Below are positions 16,189-25,017 of a DNA stretch of 64,000 bases, in pieces (position 1 is the stretch's first letter; each line of letters opens with the position of its first letter). This stretch comes from Saprospiraceae bacterium (lineage in GTDB: Bacteria; Bacteroidota; Bacteroidia; Chitinophagales; Saprospiraceae): NCBI GenBank assembly GCA_028285545.1, contig JANQPA010000018.1, positions 310,001-374,000 on the forward strand, given 5' to 3'. The notes beneath the pieces are model-generated. The model was not told where the DNA came from. It saw only the letters and a list, made by a program, of their open reading frames with translations, and made no database searches. The translations under genes and the position numbers were made by a program.

Positions 16189-17424
16189 ATGCAACAAACA
16201 ACCGCTGAAAAGATCTTAAGCCAACACACTGGGCAGCTCCAAAAAGCAGGGGATCTAATCATAACCCATGTAGATGGCGCCATGGCTACAGATACGACTG
16301 CACCTTTTGCTTTAAAAGCTTTTAAGGAAATGGGTGGAGGAAAGGTATGGAATCCAGACAAATGTGCTTTAATTATTGATCATGCAGCTCCTGCCCCCAA
16401 TGAAAGAATTGCCAATTTGCATCACCTGATGCGTCAATTTGCAAAAGAACAAGGGATCCGCCTTTTTGAAATTGGCGAAGGAATTTGTCACCAGGTAATG
16501 GTGGAAAGTCAGTATGTCAGACCTGGAAATGTTTTCATCGGGGCAGACTCTCACACGCCTACTTACGGAGCCTTAAATGCTTTTGCTTGTGGAGTAGGCT
16601 CTACGGACTTGGCAGCCGTCTTTAAAACCGGAAAAATCTGGCTGAAGGTTCCTCAATCGATTCGAATTATATGCAATGGAAAATTACAAAAAGGGGTAAC
16701 CGCTAAAGATCTTATCCTGTTTTTAGTAGGAAAAATAAGTATATCTGGTGCTACCTACCAATCTGTTGAATTTGAGGGGGAAGCTTTTGAAAACATGACT
16801 TTAGCCAGCAGAATGACCATTGCTAATATGGTAGCTGAAATGGGTGGAAAAGTAGGCTTTGTTCATCCCAAAGGTCTGCAATTAGATTACGAGTTTGAGG
16901 CGGTATTTCCAGATAGCGGTGCCCACTACCTGCAAACTTTTGAATTCGATGTCAGTAATTTGGAACCTCAAATTAGTGCCCCTGAAAGTCCGGATAATGT
17001 TGAAAATATTGGCCCTCATGAGGGTACAGATATAGATTATGCTTTTATAGGAACCTGCTGCAATGGAAGACTTGAGGATCTTCAAATTGCTGCTAAAATT
17101 TTAAAAGGGAAAAGGATAGCTCCAGGGGTTCGATTTGTGATAGCCCCTGCTTCTAAAAGCGTAATGCTGGATGCAATAACAGACGGGAGCCTACAAACTT
17201 TAATTGAAGCTGGAGCTGCCATTATTAATCCAGGCTGTGGTCCTTGTGTAGGTACTCATCAGGGGGTGCCTGGCAATGGAGAGGTAGTGATTTCTGCAGC
17301 AAACCGCAACTTTAGAGGTCGAATGGGGAACCCCAATTCAAACATTTACCTGGGTGCTCCGGCTACAGTAGCTGCTTCTGCCCTGGAAGGTCAAATTGTA
17401 AACCCCCAAAAATATTTATTATGA
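16189..17424 (+). CDS. Aconitase-family large subunit (LeuC-like), copy 2
   Basis: A 411-aa [4Fe-4S] hydro-lyase large subunit. Seen: LIIDHAAPAPNERI, VFIGADSHTPTYGALNAFACG, FIGTCCNGRLEDL with cluster ligand C290, and the canonical CGPC (C350/C353). The ATG at 16189 lies two bases after the lyase stop and is preferred over an upstream TTG (16174) inside the lyase gene. Its stop overlaps the small subunit start by four bases (ATGA). Together they should form a LeuCD/DmdAB-type heteromer acting on a hydroxy-diacid. Copy 1 at 5664 is clearly related but pairs with a divergent small subunit. Confidence 0.93.
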   Translation: MQQTTAEKILSQHTGQLQKAGDLIITHVDGAMATDTTAPFALKAFKEMGGGKVWNPDKCALIIDHAAPAPNERIANLHHLMRQFAKEQGIRLFEIGEGICHQVMVESQYVRPGNVFIGADSHTPTYGALNAFACGVGSTDLAAVFKTGKIWLKVPQSIRIICNGKLQKGVTAKDLILFLVGKISISGATYQSVEFEGEAFENMTLASRMTIANMVAEMGGKVGFVHPKGLQLDYEFEAVFPDSGAHYLQTFEFDVSNLEPQISAPESPDNVENIGPHEGTDIDYAFIGTCCNGRLEDLQIAAKILKGKRIAPGVRFVIAPASKSVMLDAITDGSLQTLIEAGAAIINPGCGPCVGTHQGVPGNGEVVISAANRNFRGRMGNPNSNIYLGAPATVAASALEGQIVNPQKYLL

Positions 17425-17912
17425 TCCAGGGAATTGCTCATGTTTACGGAGATAATATTGATACCGATCGAATCATTCCGGGAAAGTATACCAAAACACT
17501 CGATGTGTCTTTATTAGCCAATCATGTTCTTGAAGATTTGGATCCGGAATTCCGCCATAAAGTTCAAAAAGGGGACATTCTGGTAGCTGGCGATAATTTC
17601 GGTTGCGGATCTTCTCGAGAACAAGCTCCTATTGCATTAAAGGAAGCAGGCATTTCCATAGTCATTGCTCATTATTTTGCCCGTATTTTTTTTAGAAATG
17701 CCATAAATATTGGTCTGCCCGTTTTGGAAGTTCCTAAACATGATTTCCAAGCAGGAGATGAAGTTCGGATCAATATTCAGGCTGGAACCATCAAGAACCT
17801 ACGCTCAGGGAAAGAATTTACAGCCACTCCCCTACCTAAAGTTATGATCGATATCCTGCATGAGGGAGGTTTGGTTTCTTATTTGAAAAAAAATCAAACT
17901 TATTCTTTATAA
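17421..17912 (+). CDS. Aconitase/LeuD-family small subunit, canonical
   Basis: A 163-aa swivel subunit with intact family motifs: [14 protein letters not shown] (10-23), [13 protein letters not shown] (58-70) and [17 protein letters not shown]. It overlaps the large subunit gene by four bases, the standard coupled arrangement. It is the smaller DmdB/HacB-like size rather than the roughly 200-aa E. coli LeuD type. It completes the substrate pocket of the [4Fe-4S] hydro-lyase. Comparison with the divergent copy at 3726 is informative: here the SSRE arginine and DTD motif are retained. Confidence 0.92.
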   Translation: MIQGIAHVYGDNIDTDRIIPGKYTKTLDVSLLANHVLEDLDPEFRHKVQKGDILVAGDNFGCGSSREQAPIALKEAGISIVIAHYFARIFFRNAINIGLPVLEVPKHDFQAGDEVRINIQAGTIKNLRSGKEFTATPLPKVMIDILHEGGLVSYLKKNQTYSL

Positions 17913-17953
17913 ATAACATTAAGCACAGCTTATCACCAATAAGGGTTACGTTT

Positions 17954-18403
17954 ATGTCTGCAAAAAATAGTGAATCCGTATATTTTAAAAGGTCAACACT
18001 TTTAGTGTCTGATTTAGAACAATCTCTAAAAGTATACAGAGATATCTTAGGGTTTGAGGTCTTTCAAATAAAAGATTCGGATAAGGATTCTTTTTCCTAT
18101 CCTGTTTTTAAAATTCCGGTTGAGGCTGACATTCGATTCGCGACATTAAGCTCTCCCAGCCAGGTAAGGACTTTGGGTCTAACCGAGGTTAAAGGGATTA
18201 GACTTCCTCGGCTTTCTTCTCCAATTATGAGCTCCTTAGTCATCAAAGTAGATAATCTTGAAGAAAAAATAGCCAAAATACAATCACTGGGATTAGAAAC
18301 CACTGGATTGAAAGAAGACCAGGGCAATGACTTCTCCTTTTTAGAGCAGGCCTTCATTGATTTCGATGGACACCTAACCGTATTGTACCAAATTATTGAT
18401 TAA
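17954..18403 (+). CDS. Single-module VOC-superfamily protein
   Basis: A 149-aa glyoxalase/bleomycin-resistance-fold protein: FKRSTLLVSDLEQSLKVYRDILGFEVFQIK opens the module, and the C-terminus FIDFDGHLTVLYQ ends it. Single modules act as dimers. No metal ligands can be assigned with confidence. It lies 41 bases after the small hydratase subunit and one base before the quinone reductase start, within the same operon. Role unknown; an accessory isomerase or binding function is possible. Confidence 0.8.
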   Translation: MSAKNSESVYFKRSTLLVSDLEQSLKVYRDILGFEVFQIKDSDKDSFSYPVFKIPVEADIRFATLSSPSQVRTLGLTEVKGIRLPRLSSPIMSSLVIKVDNLEEKIAKIQSLGLETTGLKEDQGNDFSFLEQAFIDFDGHLTVLYQIID

Positions 18404-18404
18404 G

Positions 18405-19064
18405 ATGAATGTATTGATTGTCCATGCACATGAGAATAAAAATTCCTTTTGCTCAGCAATGATGGAAAAAGCCAGGCAACACTTTATTGATCTTGGAGAA
18501 AGGGTTGTTGTCTCAGATTTATATCAAATGCAGTTTAGGGCAGTTGGAAGTAAACATGATTTTTCTCAGCTGTCAAAAGCTCAATATTATAAATATCCCA
18601 TTGAACAACTGTATGCTCATCAACATGGGCATTTTATCCCTGAGTTGACCAAGGAGATGAACAAAATGGCTGAAGCTGACTTACTCATCTTCAATTTTCC
18701 TTTGTGGTGGTTTGGGATGCCTGCCATTCTAAAAGGCTGGGTAGATCGGGTATTGGCCTATGGTTTTGCCTACGGAGGAAACTATGGAATGCATGCAAAT
18801 GGCAGGTTTAAGGATCGAAAAGCAATACTGGCAGTAACCACAGGTAGTCCCCAACATTTTTATACAGAAAAAGGAGTCCATAAAAGAAGCTTAGAAGAAA
18901 TATTGCGAAATATCCAGGAAGGAATATTTCAATTAGTTGGATATCAAACTTATGATCCCTTCATCGCCTATTCTGTTTCAAGAGTTTCGGCTGAAAATAG
19001 ACAGCAAATACTTTTAGACTATACCCGTTTTTTATCAAAAATAATAGAGGATGGAACAGTTTAG
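18405..19064 (+). CDS. NAD(P)H:quinone oxidoreductase (flavodoxin-fold)
   Basis: A 219-aa flavodoxin-like reductase of the NQO1/MdaB type. Seen: MNVLIVHAHENKNSFC at the start (beta1 and the FMN/FAD phosphate loop), then LLIFNFPLWWFGMPAILKGWVDRVL, the hallmark of the family, and FAYGGNYG. It transfers two electrons from NAD(P)H to quinones or related acceptors in the cytosol. The ATG at 18405 is preferred over a TTG at 18396 that overlaps the VOC gene. In this operon it may reduce a quinoid or enone intermediate; that is inference. Confidence 0.9.
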   Translation: MNVLIVHAHENKNSFCSAMMEKARQHFIDLGERVVVSDLYQMQFRAVGSKHDFSQLSKAQYYKYPIEQLYAHQHGHFIPELTKEMNKMAEADLLIFNFPLWWFGMPAILKGWVDRVLAYGFAYGGNYGMHANGRFKDRKAILAVTTGSPQHFYTEKGVHKRSLEEILRNIQEGIFQLVGYQTYDPFIAYSVSRVSAENRQQILLDYTRFLSKIIEDGTV

Positions 19065-19132
19065 ACTAGATGGAGTCCGGCTTACTTTTTATGAAAAAAT
19101 GAATTAAATTTTAAAATCAAATAATATCAAAC

Positions 19133-20038
19133 ATGAAAAAGATCATACTTTTAACGTGCTTATTCTTGCTTAGCATTTGGCTATTGCCAGCTCAGGAAAC
19201 TATGACTTTCACGGGCAAGGAAGCCATCGAAATACGGCAAAAAACAACTTGTGGTACCGTAGAAGAAGGAAAAACCAGATATGGAATGTGGGAAGGAAGA
19301 GCCTACAGCAGAGTTCCTGGCGAAAAAGACAAACATTTATTCAATTTGGTAGGAATTAATACCAGGCACTGCTCAGTCGTAGACGATGAAGTAAGAGGAA
19401 GAGGTTTTAGGAGTGTCTCCAGAGAAATTATGCTTTATTTAGATCCTAAAACCAATGAGATTATGGATGTTTGGACCAATCCATGGAATGGTTTGGAAGT
19501 CAAAGTGGCACACGTGGCCAATGATCCGGTTAATATGAGAGCCTATGCCTACGAAAAAGATGAAAATGGAAAATCTACTGCTCGAACATCCATGAGAAAA
19601 TATGGGGAGGTAATGGTTTCTTCGGCCGAAATTCCTTTATATTATGCCAATCCCCTTGGTAGCGATTACCAGGCTTACATTGGAGGTGCTTATCACGCTA
19701 TGGAAATATTTAATTCCTATTACAAAACAAAAGAAATCGTTGACCCTAATGTCAAAGCACTTTCACAATCAGATATTTCCTGGACTCGAGTGGCGCAGTG
19801 GTTACCCTGGATGCAAATGGGTGATAAATCTGGAATCATGATCTTTAATGCTACTGGATTCAGCACTTTCGACTTGGATTTGGTATGGCAGCAAATTAAG
19901 GATGCGGTGAAAGAAAGATACCCTACATACCTTACTGCACCTCCACTTGATGATAAAAGACCAAACGAAACTTCCTGGACCGTATTTAAAAAATTCATGG
20001 TAGGGAAAGATCCTGCACCAGTTACTGGGAATGAGTAA
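19133..20038 (+). CDS. DUF1838-family exported protein, copy 2
   Basis: A 301-aa protein with a signal peptide ending near LLPAQE (about residue 21) and no lipobox, so it is probably periplasmic or secreted. DUF1838 landmarks: MWEGRAYSRVPGEKDK, SREIMLYLDPKTNEIM, NPWNGLEVKVAHVANDPVNM, and the C-terminal NETSWTVFKKF. It aligns along its length with copy 1 (10565-11467). It has two Cys (TTCGTVEE and TRHCSVVD) absent from copy 1, which might form a disulfide. Function unknown. Confidence 0.87.
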   Translation: MKKIILLTCLFLLSIWLLPAQETMTFTGKEAIEIRQKTTCGTVEEGKTRYGMWEGRAYSRVPGEKDKHLFNLVGINTRHCSVVDDEVRGRGFRSVSREIMLYLDPKTNEIMDVWTNPWNGLEVKVAHVANDPVNMRAYAYEKDENGKSTARTSMRKYGEVMVSSAEIPLYYANPLGSDYQAYIGGAYHAMEIFNSYYKTKEIVDPNVKALSQSDISWTRVAQWLPWMQMGDKSGIMIFNATGFSTFDLDLVWQQIKDAVKERYPTYLTAPPLDDKRPNETSWTVFKKFMVGKDPAPVTGNE

Positions 20039-20046
20039 TCTTTTTA

Positions 20047-20132
20047 TGCCGCTGATGAACGCTGATATTCGCTGTTAAAATACATCCTAATTAAGTGAAA
20101 TTAAACAGCATAATCAGTGTTTTTCAGTGGCA
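20047..20132. repeat. Long imperfect palindromic intergenic repeat
   Basis: The left arm 20047-20076 (starting TGCCGCTGATGAACGCTG) and the right arm 20104-20132 (ending TTTTTCAGTGGCA) are imperfect reverse complements over about 30 bases around an AT-rich loop. CGCTGAT...GCTGAT-type palindromes are common interspersed elements in several bacterial phyla. It could also act as a terminator for the operon's DUF1838 gene. Confidence 0.65.
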
Positions 20133-20172
20133 AAAGCATTATACGATAAACAGTTAGTAAAACCTTAGCCGA

Positions 20173-20937
20173 ATGAAAAAACTGTCCTTATTTTTCTTTA
20201 GTTGTACCCTCTTATTCTTTTCAAACTGTGATGATATGAAAGTTGGAAACACCAAAACAACCGAACATGAAATTGCCAGGTCTATCATGGAAAAAGCACA
20301 TAAAAAAGCGGGTGGTGAATTTTGGCAAAAACCCAAAAGTCTTACCCTGAAAGGATATGGTCTTTTTTATCAGGGAGATACAGTTTTTAGACATGAGAAA
20401 CACAACATGTGGCGAGTATTTGAGAGCGAAAAATTAAATGCCCATGCTGCTAATGGAAAAGTGCGCATCGAATCTTTTCGGGATGGTAAGCCAATTATCC
20501 TTCTTACCTACGATGGAAAAAACACCTATGATTTGAATGGAAAACAGGAAAAATCAGAGGCTGATAAACGATGGGCTTCCAACTTCGGCTATGGGGCCAT
20601 CCGTCATGTTTTGGATGAAGGATATAGTCTTGAACTATCTGAATATGATTCGGTTTATGCTGAGGAAGTCTATATGATCAAAGTTACTGACCCTAATGGT
20701 GGTGAAACATTTTTCGGGATCACTACAGAGGATTATAAAATCGTGAAAGTTGGTTTTCAAACCCCCAGAGGCTGGCATGAAAGAATTTATTCACAATTTT
20801 TTGAAAAACCGGAATACTCTTGGCTACAGGCAGGAAGAGTGGAACTATTTTATGAAGGAAAAAAATCAAATGAAGTTTTCTGGGAAGATTTTGAAGTCAA
20901 TGAAGAACTCCCTGATAACCTGTTTATACTAGACTGA
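20173..20937 (+). CDS. Lipoprotein of unknown function (LolA-like fold possible)
   Basis: A 254-aa protein with a lipoprotein signal (LLFFSNC, Cys at about 19). The mature part is beta-rich: SIMEKAHKKAGGEFWQKPKSLTLKGYGLFYQGD, then LTYDGKNTYDLNGKQ and YMIKVTDPNGGETFFGI. This reads like outer-membrane lipoprotein-sorting or LolA/LolB-type half barrels common in Bacteroidota, but I do not recognise a named family. It lies two bases before the MDR reductase start. An envelope role next to DUF1838 copy 2 is inferred. Confidence 0.72.
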   Translation: MKKLSLFFFSCTLLFFSNCDDMKVGNTKTTEHEIARSIMEKAHKKAGGEFWQKPKSLTLKGYGLFYQGDTVFRHEKHNMWRVFESEKLNAHAANGKVRIESFRDGKPIILLTYDGKNTYDLNGKQEKSEADKRWASNFGYGAIRHVLDEGYSLELSEYDSVYAEEVYMIKVTDPNGGETFFGITTEDYKIVKVGFQTPRGWHERIYSQFFEKPEYSWLQAGRVELFYEGKKSNEVFWEDFEVNEELPDNLFILD

Positions 20938-20939
20938 TT

Positions 20940-21953
20940 ATGATAAATAGAAGATTAGTATTAGCAGCACGGCCTGGAGACGAAATTAAAAAATCTGATT
21001 TCCTTTTGGAAGAAGTTGTACTACCTCCCATTAAAGAAGGGGAATTTTTATTAAAAGTGCTGTTTCTGTCGGTAGCCCCTGTCATGAAATTTTATATGCT
21101 GGATGGGGCTGGTATTGAAAATCCACTTCAAATAGGCGACCTGATGAGAGGTCGTGGGGTTGGTGAAGTAATTGAAAGTAAGCATCCCGACTTTCAGGTA
21201 GGTGATATTGTTCAGGGTAAATGCGGCTGGCAGGAATATGTCATTTGCGATGGAAGCCCTTATTACATGATGTACAAGGTTCAACAAAGAGGTGTCCCCT
21301 ACTCTACAGCACTTGGGGTGCTAGGTATGACGGGTTTCACCTCCTATTTTGGATTATATGAAGTAGGAGAATTGAAAAAAGGAGATCAGGTTTTGGTTTC
21401 GGCAGCAGCGGGAGGTGTTGGGTCAAATCTGGGTCATCTGGCAAGGATCAAAGGGGCAGAGGCTATTGGTCTGGCCAGTACAGATGAAAAATGTAAACTC
21501 CTAATCGAAAAATTAGGATACAAAGGGGCTATTAATTATACTACTGAAGATATTTCAGCTCGAATTGATCATTTTTTTCCTGATGGGATCAATGTTTATT
21601 TCGATAATGTGGGCGGTGAAATGCTGGACATCGCTCTTTCAAAATTAAAAACTTACTCAAGAGTGGTCTGCTGTGGGCGAATTTCTGAATATAAAAACAG
21701 AAACAAGCCACAATACCAACTGAAGAATTGGCATAAAATCGGAGCTACCCGCTCAAAGATGCAGGGCTTTTTCATTTATGATTTCGAACCTCAATTTCAT
21801 TTGGCTGAACGAGAAATGGCTCAGTGGATCAAAGAGGGAAAATTGATTTATCAGGAAGATGTTTTGGATGGATTAGAAAAAATGCCCATTGCCTTGAATC
21901 GATTGTTTACTAAAAAGAATGTGGGGAAGCAGGTTGTTAAGATTTTAGATTAA
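20940..21953 (+). CDS. MDR-superfamily NADP-dependent enone reductase (PTGR/CurA-like)
   Basis: A 337-aa zinc-independent medium-chain reductase of the leukotriene/prostaglandin reductase group, which reduces alpha,beta-unsaturated ketones or acyl groups with NADPH. Seen: MRGRGVGEVIESKHPDFQVGD, the cofactor loop AAAGGVGSNLGHLARIKG, and FDNVGGEMLDIALSKLKTYSRVVCCG. No catalytic zinc ligands are apparent, which is normal for this subgroup. Last gene of the forward operon. Together with the fumarate-reductase-like protein at 28630 it suggests saturation or desaturation of an enone intermediate. Confidence 0.92.
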   Translation: MINRRLVLAARPGDEIKKSDFLLEEVVLPPIKEGEFLLKVLFLSVAPVMKFYMLDGAGIENPLQIGDLMRGRGVGEVIESKHPDFQVGDIVQGKCGWQEYVICDGSPYYMMYKVQQRGVPYSTALGVLGMTGFTSYFGLYEVGELKKGDQVLVSAAAGGVGSNLGHLARIKGAEAIGLASTDEKCKLLIEKLGYKGAINYTTEDISARIDHFFPDGINVYFDNVGGEMLDIALSKLKTYSRVVCCGRISEYKNRNKPQYQLKNWHKIGATRSKMQGFFIYDFEPQFHLAEREMAQWIKEGKLIYQEDVLDGLEKMPIALNRLFTKKNVGKQVVKILD

Positions 21954-22096
21954 TCATTCCAAATCGATATTCTTTAAATTTTAGTCTTACTTCCATTGTT
22001 TAGAAGTAAAATGGAATTAAGTAGAAGCATTTTGAAGTAAATAGTCTTAAAAATAACCTGATATCCCTACCTACTTCTACCTACTTCTACTTACTT

Positions 22097-22627
22097 CTAT
22101 TTATCCAATCTATCCAACGTCATCTCAAAAAACTGAAACCAATTCTCTCCGACCTTCGCCTCCCCAATTTCATACCACTGCCCTTTATCATTTAAGGTGA
22201 TGGTGAATCGGATTTTTGACTGAGGGTTTTCCATATACCATTCAAAATGATTTTCTTTAATTACTTGTCCTTTATAATTACCAGCACCCTTGCCAGCAGC
22301 ATAACTTCTAAAGTCATAATCTTTATCCTTGGCATTATAGGTAATAACCGCAAGGGCATTGTGAATAACACGATCTTCTCCCTCCACTTTACTTTTTCCA
22401 AGACCTTTAACAATTAAAGCCTCTCCATCTACGGCAAAAAAAATATCTTCAGTCTGATTAAAGGTATACTTTTGACGATCTTGACCAATCTGCCAGCCAC
22501 TACCTGCCCATTTCCCATCGAGAAAAGATATTTTTTGCATTGCTTCCTTCATAATTTTGCTATCCTCTTGACTTAAAATAAGGCTCGGAAAAATAAGGAT
22601 TCCGAACAGGATGATTAATTTTTGCAT
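22097..22627 (-). CDS. Secreted lipocalin-like (DUF1579-like) protein
   Basis: A 176-aa protein with a signal peptide (MQKLIILFGILIFPSLILSQ). The mature part begins ISFLDGKWAGSGWQIG and continues with alternating strands, resembling DUF1579 or heme-binding lipocalin-like barrels. No catalytic motif. It is transcribed after the AraC regulator gene (73-base gap) and converges with the MDR reductase. Function unknown; membership in the catabolic regulon is not shown. Confidence 0.7.
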   Translation of the reverse strand: MQKLIILFGILIFPSLILSQEDSKIMKEAMQKISFLDGKWAGSGWQIGQDRQKYTFNQTEDIFFAVDGEALIVKGLGKSKVEGEDRVIHNALAVITYNAKDKDYDFRSYAAGKGAGNYKGQVIKENHFEWYMENPQSKIRFTITLNDKGQWYEIGEAKVGENWFQFFEMTLDRLDK

Positions 22628-22700
22628 ATTGATTTTTTAGTTTGTTTAGGACAAAACTAAGGAGAAGGGAAAATAAATAATTGGAAAAATCCGTCGTTTT

Positions 22701-23483
22701 TTACTGCCTGAATTTCACATCAACGTGGCGGATATTTTTTATGTATTTTTTGAACTTGGGAAGAGAAATTTTGGATAATTTAGAAAAATCTCGAATAAAA
22801 TGAGCTTGGTCATAATAACCAGATTCAAAAACAACATCCTGGTAGTCAGTTTTTTCCAATTCAATACTAATAATAGCGGCTCTCAGTCGCATGGTAATGG
22901 CAAATTCTTTAAGTGAAAGGCCTACTTCCCGCTTAAATATCTTTTGCAACTGACGTTCACTCAAAGGAATCTGTTTTAAAAGTTCTGCGATTTTTATATT
23001 CCCTTTTGACTGTAGGATTAATTGAATAGCTGTTTTTACTACTTGATTAGAATGGGCTTGCAAAGTATCAATGGTCTTAATTAATTCTTTATCTAAAAAT
23101 GAAAAAATGGCATCCTTCTGATCCAAAAGATTTAAAGCACTCTGGTAATCCAAATTTCCCATTGGTGGAGCAGGTTTAATATTCTGTTCCCTAAGATCCT
23201 GACCAGTAAGTCCAAACAAACTAAAAATATACCCCGGTTTGAACCGAATTCCCATAGTAATCGAACCATCCAATACGGGTGTTTCGGAAATGTATTTGGT
23301 TGGGCCAAATAAAGAAGTGCCTTTAAAACCATACTTTGGATTAGAAACAAAAACCAGAGAAGGGCTGGCATCGGGAGTGATAAAGTGGTTTATTGGCTTT
23401 CCATTATCGGGGCCTAAGAATTTCCAATAGCATAAGATGAAGGAGTTTAATGGGGGGGAAACTTCATACTCCTGGTACAGCAT
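22701..23483 (-). CDS. AraC-family transcriptional regulator
   Basis: A 260-aa regulator. Residues 1-140 resemble the N-terminal beta domain common in Bacteroidota AraC proteins (YEVSPPLNSFILCYWKF). The C-terminal AraC double helix-turn-helix spans about 160-255: IKIAELLKQIPLSERQLQKIFKREVG, then SGYYDQAHFIRDFSKLSKISLPKFKKY. It is the only DNA-binding regulator in the window and could control neighbouring genes. The palindromic sites in the divergent promoters are not the usual direct-repeat sites of AraC proteins, so another regulator outside the window may bind them. Confidence 0.93.
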   Translation of the reverse strand: MLYQEYEVSPPLNSFILCYWKFLGPDNGKPINHFITPDASPSLVFVSNPKYGFKGTSLFGPTKYISETPVLDGSITMGIRFKPGYIFSLFGLTGQDLREQNIKPAPPMGNLDYQSALNLLDQKDAIFSFLDKELIKTIDTLQAHSNQVVKTAIQLILQSKGNIKIAELLKQIPLSERQLQKIFKREVGLSLKEFAITMRLRAAIISIELEKTDYQDVVFESGYYDQAHFIRDFSKLSKISLPKFKKYIKNIRHVDVKFRQ

Positions 23484-23524
23484 TTAATGATTTCATTTTA
23501 TATTAAGGAAGTAAGTAGAAATAT

Positions 23525-23541
23525 ATTCGCCTAGGGCGAAT
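23525..23541. repeat. Perfect palindrome ATTCGCC-TAG-GGCGAAT
   Basis: A perfect 7-bp stem with a 3-base centre, lying 42 bases upstream of the AraC gene start and read as part of the 23484-23754 intergenic region. Role unknown: possible autoregulatory operator or part of an interspersed repeat, since GAAGTAAGTAGAA just before it recurs inverted at 22085-22097. Confidence 0.4.
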
Positions 23542-23674
23542 GAAATATAATAGAAGTATATTGTTTGATTACCATTTCTGGACATTAAATAGATTCTAAT
23601 TATTACATTATCTATTATAACAAGCTTGTAGCAGTTGGTTATAATAATTAAGATGAAGGCTTATTTTGTATCGT

Positions 23675-23717
23675 CTAAAACAGTGAAAGTCTGTGTGCGA
23701 TAGCCAGTGTCAAAAAA
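23675..23717 (+). repeat. Interspersed intergenic repeat, copy 2
   Basis: CTAAAACAGTG, AGTCTGTGTGCGA and CAGTGTCAAAAAA occur in order, matching the reverse-strand copy at 12947-12998. It lies downstream of the 3' end of the MFS gene, with no gene start on its strand nearby. Confidence 0.6.
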
Positions 23718-23754
23718 CCAAAGTATTACCAATCTATCCAATCATTTATTTTAT

Positions 23755-24966
23755 TTAAACAAATTCTTGTGTTCTTTCCTGGGCTTGCTTTTTAACTGGC
23801 CTGATAAACAAAGCAATCACTAATGAAATACCTACAAAAACAGCTACCACCCAAAAAGCCACACCATAACTTCCATACTGATCAAATAGCAGACCAGTCA
23901 TCCACATCCCCAGACCACCACCAACGGATTCCATGGTGCTAATAGTTCCTCCAATTTTTCCGGCTGATTTCAAACCAAAAGCATCAATAATAATGTAATT
24001 AAACAAGGTATACATTCCGCCCCAGCCAAGTCCAATGATGATAATAGCCATAAAAGCCAAGGAAGGATTTCCCAAAGCCAAAATAATCGTTCCGATCAAC
24101 ATGACGCCTAGCTGTATTCTAAACAAAACAAATTGACTGAAATAATCACTTAGCCATCCTGACAAAAATTTGGTGGCAAGGATCACCCCAAAAAGAATCG
24201 TAAAGGCATTCCCAGCTTGCACGGGTTCAAAACCCAGTTCCCTTAGATATAAAAACAGATTAGAGATAATAGCAAGAATGGCATAATAACTGAAAAAACC
24301 AGCCAGGCCAATACCCCAAAATGTTGGCGTACGAATGGCCTGTTGAAAAGTAAAAGCCTCTTTTTCCTGCTTTTCTTCTTTAACCTCTTGCGCTGCTCCT
24401 TTTTTCTTTTCTTTCAAAAAAATGAATACCAACACCATCAAAATAATGGGCAAAATTGCCTCATATTGAAATACCTCCCTCCAATCAAATCGTTGCAATA
24501 AACGAGTACCCAATTGTGGAATGATCATCCCTCCCAAGCTAGTTCCAGCAATAGCAATACCTATCGCCAAACCTCTGTTCTCCGTAACCCGCTCCGAGAC
24601 CATAATAATCATTGCCAATGTTCCCGAAGCTGCAACCACAAAAGCAAAACCGATATGAAGGAAATACATATCTAAAGGTCGCTGAATGAAGCTATAAGTA
24701 TAATAACAAACACTCAAAAGAGTTAGGCCAAATAAAATGGCTCTTTTAACACCATATTTATCAATTAAGGCACCAATAAACGGGATGATGGCAGCAGCAC
24801 AAACCAGGTTGAGAAAATCCCTGAATTTGAGTTCGGATCGAGTCCACTGAAATTCCTCCAACAAGGCTTCATCAAATACAGTAATTCCTGACAAGGTATA
24901 GCCATTGGTAAAAATCAAGATGATCATTCCAAGTAGAGCGATGGGTAGCAGGGACAATTTTTTCAT
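23755..24966 (-). CDS. MFS transporter
   Basis: A 403-aa major facilitator with about 12 predicted membrane helices. The loop after helix 2 reads GALIDKYGVKR, the MFS motif A position, and GWLSDYF fills the equivalent place in the second half; the central loop is charged (KEKKKGAAQEVKEEKQEKE). The overall look (TLSGITVFDEALLEEFQWTRSEL near the start) fits oxalate/formate or monocarboxylate-type anion transporters. It follows the VOC gene in a two-gene reverse unit under operator C. It probably moves the substrate or an intermediate across the inner membrane. Confidence 0.92.
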   Translation of the reverse strand: MKKLSLLPIALLGMIILIFTNGYTLSGITVFDEALLEEFQWTRSELKFRDFLNLVCAAAIIPFIGALIDKYGVKRAILFGLTLLSVCYYTYSFIQRPLDMYFLHIGFAFVVAASGTLAMIIMVSERVTENRGLAIGIAIAGTSLGGMIIPQLGTRLLQRFDWREVFQYEAILPIILMVLVFIFLKEKKKGAAQEVKEEKQEKEAFTFQQAIRTPTFWGIGLAGFFSYYAILAIISNLFLYLRELGFEPVQAGNAFTILFGVILATKFLSGWLSDYFSQFVLFRIQLGVMLIGTIILALGNPSLAFMAIIIIGLGWGGMYTLFNYIIIDAFGLKSAGKIGGTISTMESVGGGLGMWMTGLLFDQYGSYGVAFWVVAVFVGISLVIALFIRPVKKQAQERTQEFV

Positions 24967-25017
24967 GATTATTGATTAAAAAAAGAACTAATATGGGTTT
25001 TAATTAAATGCTGTTTT

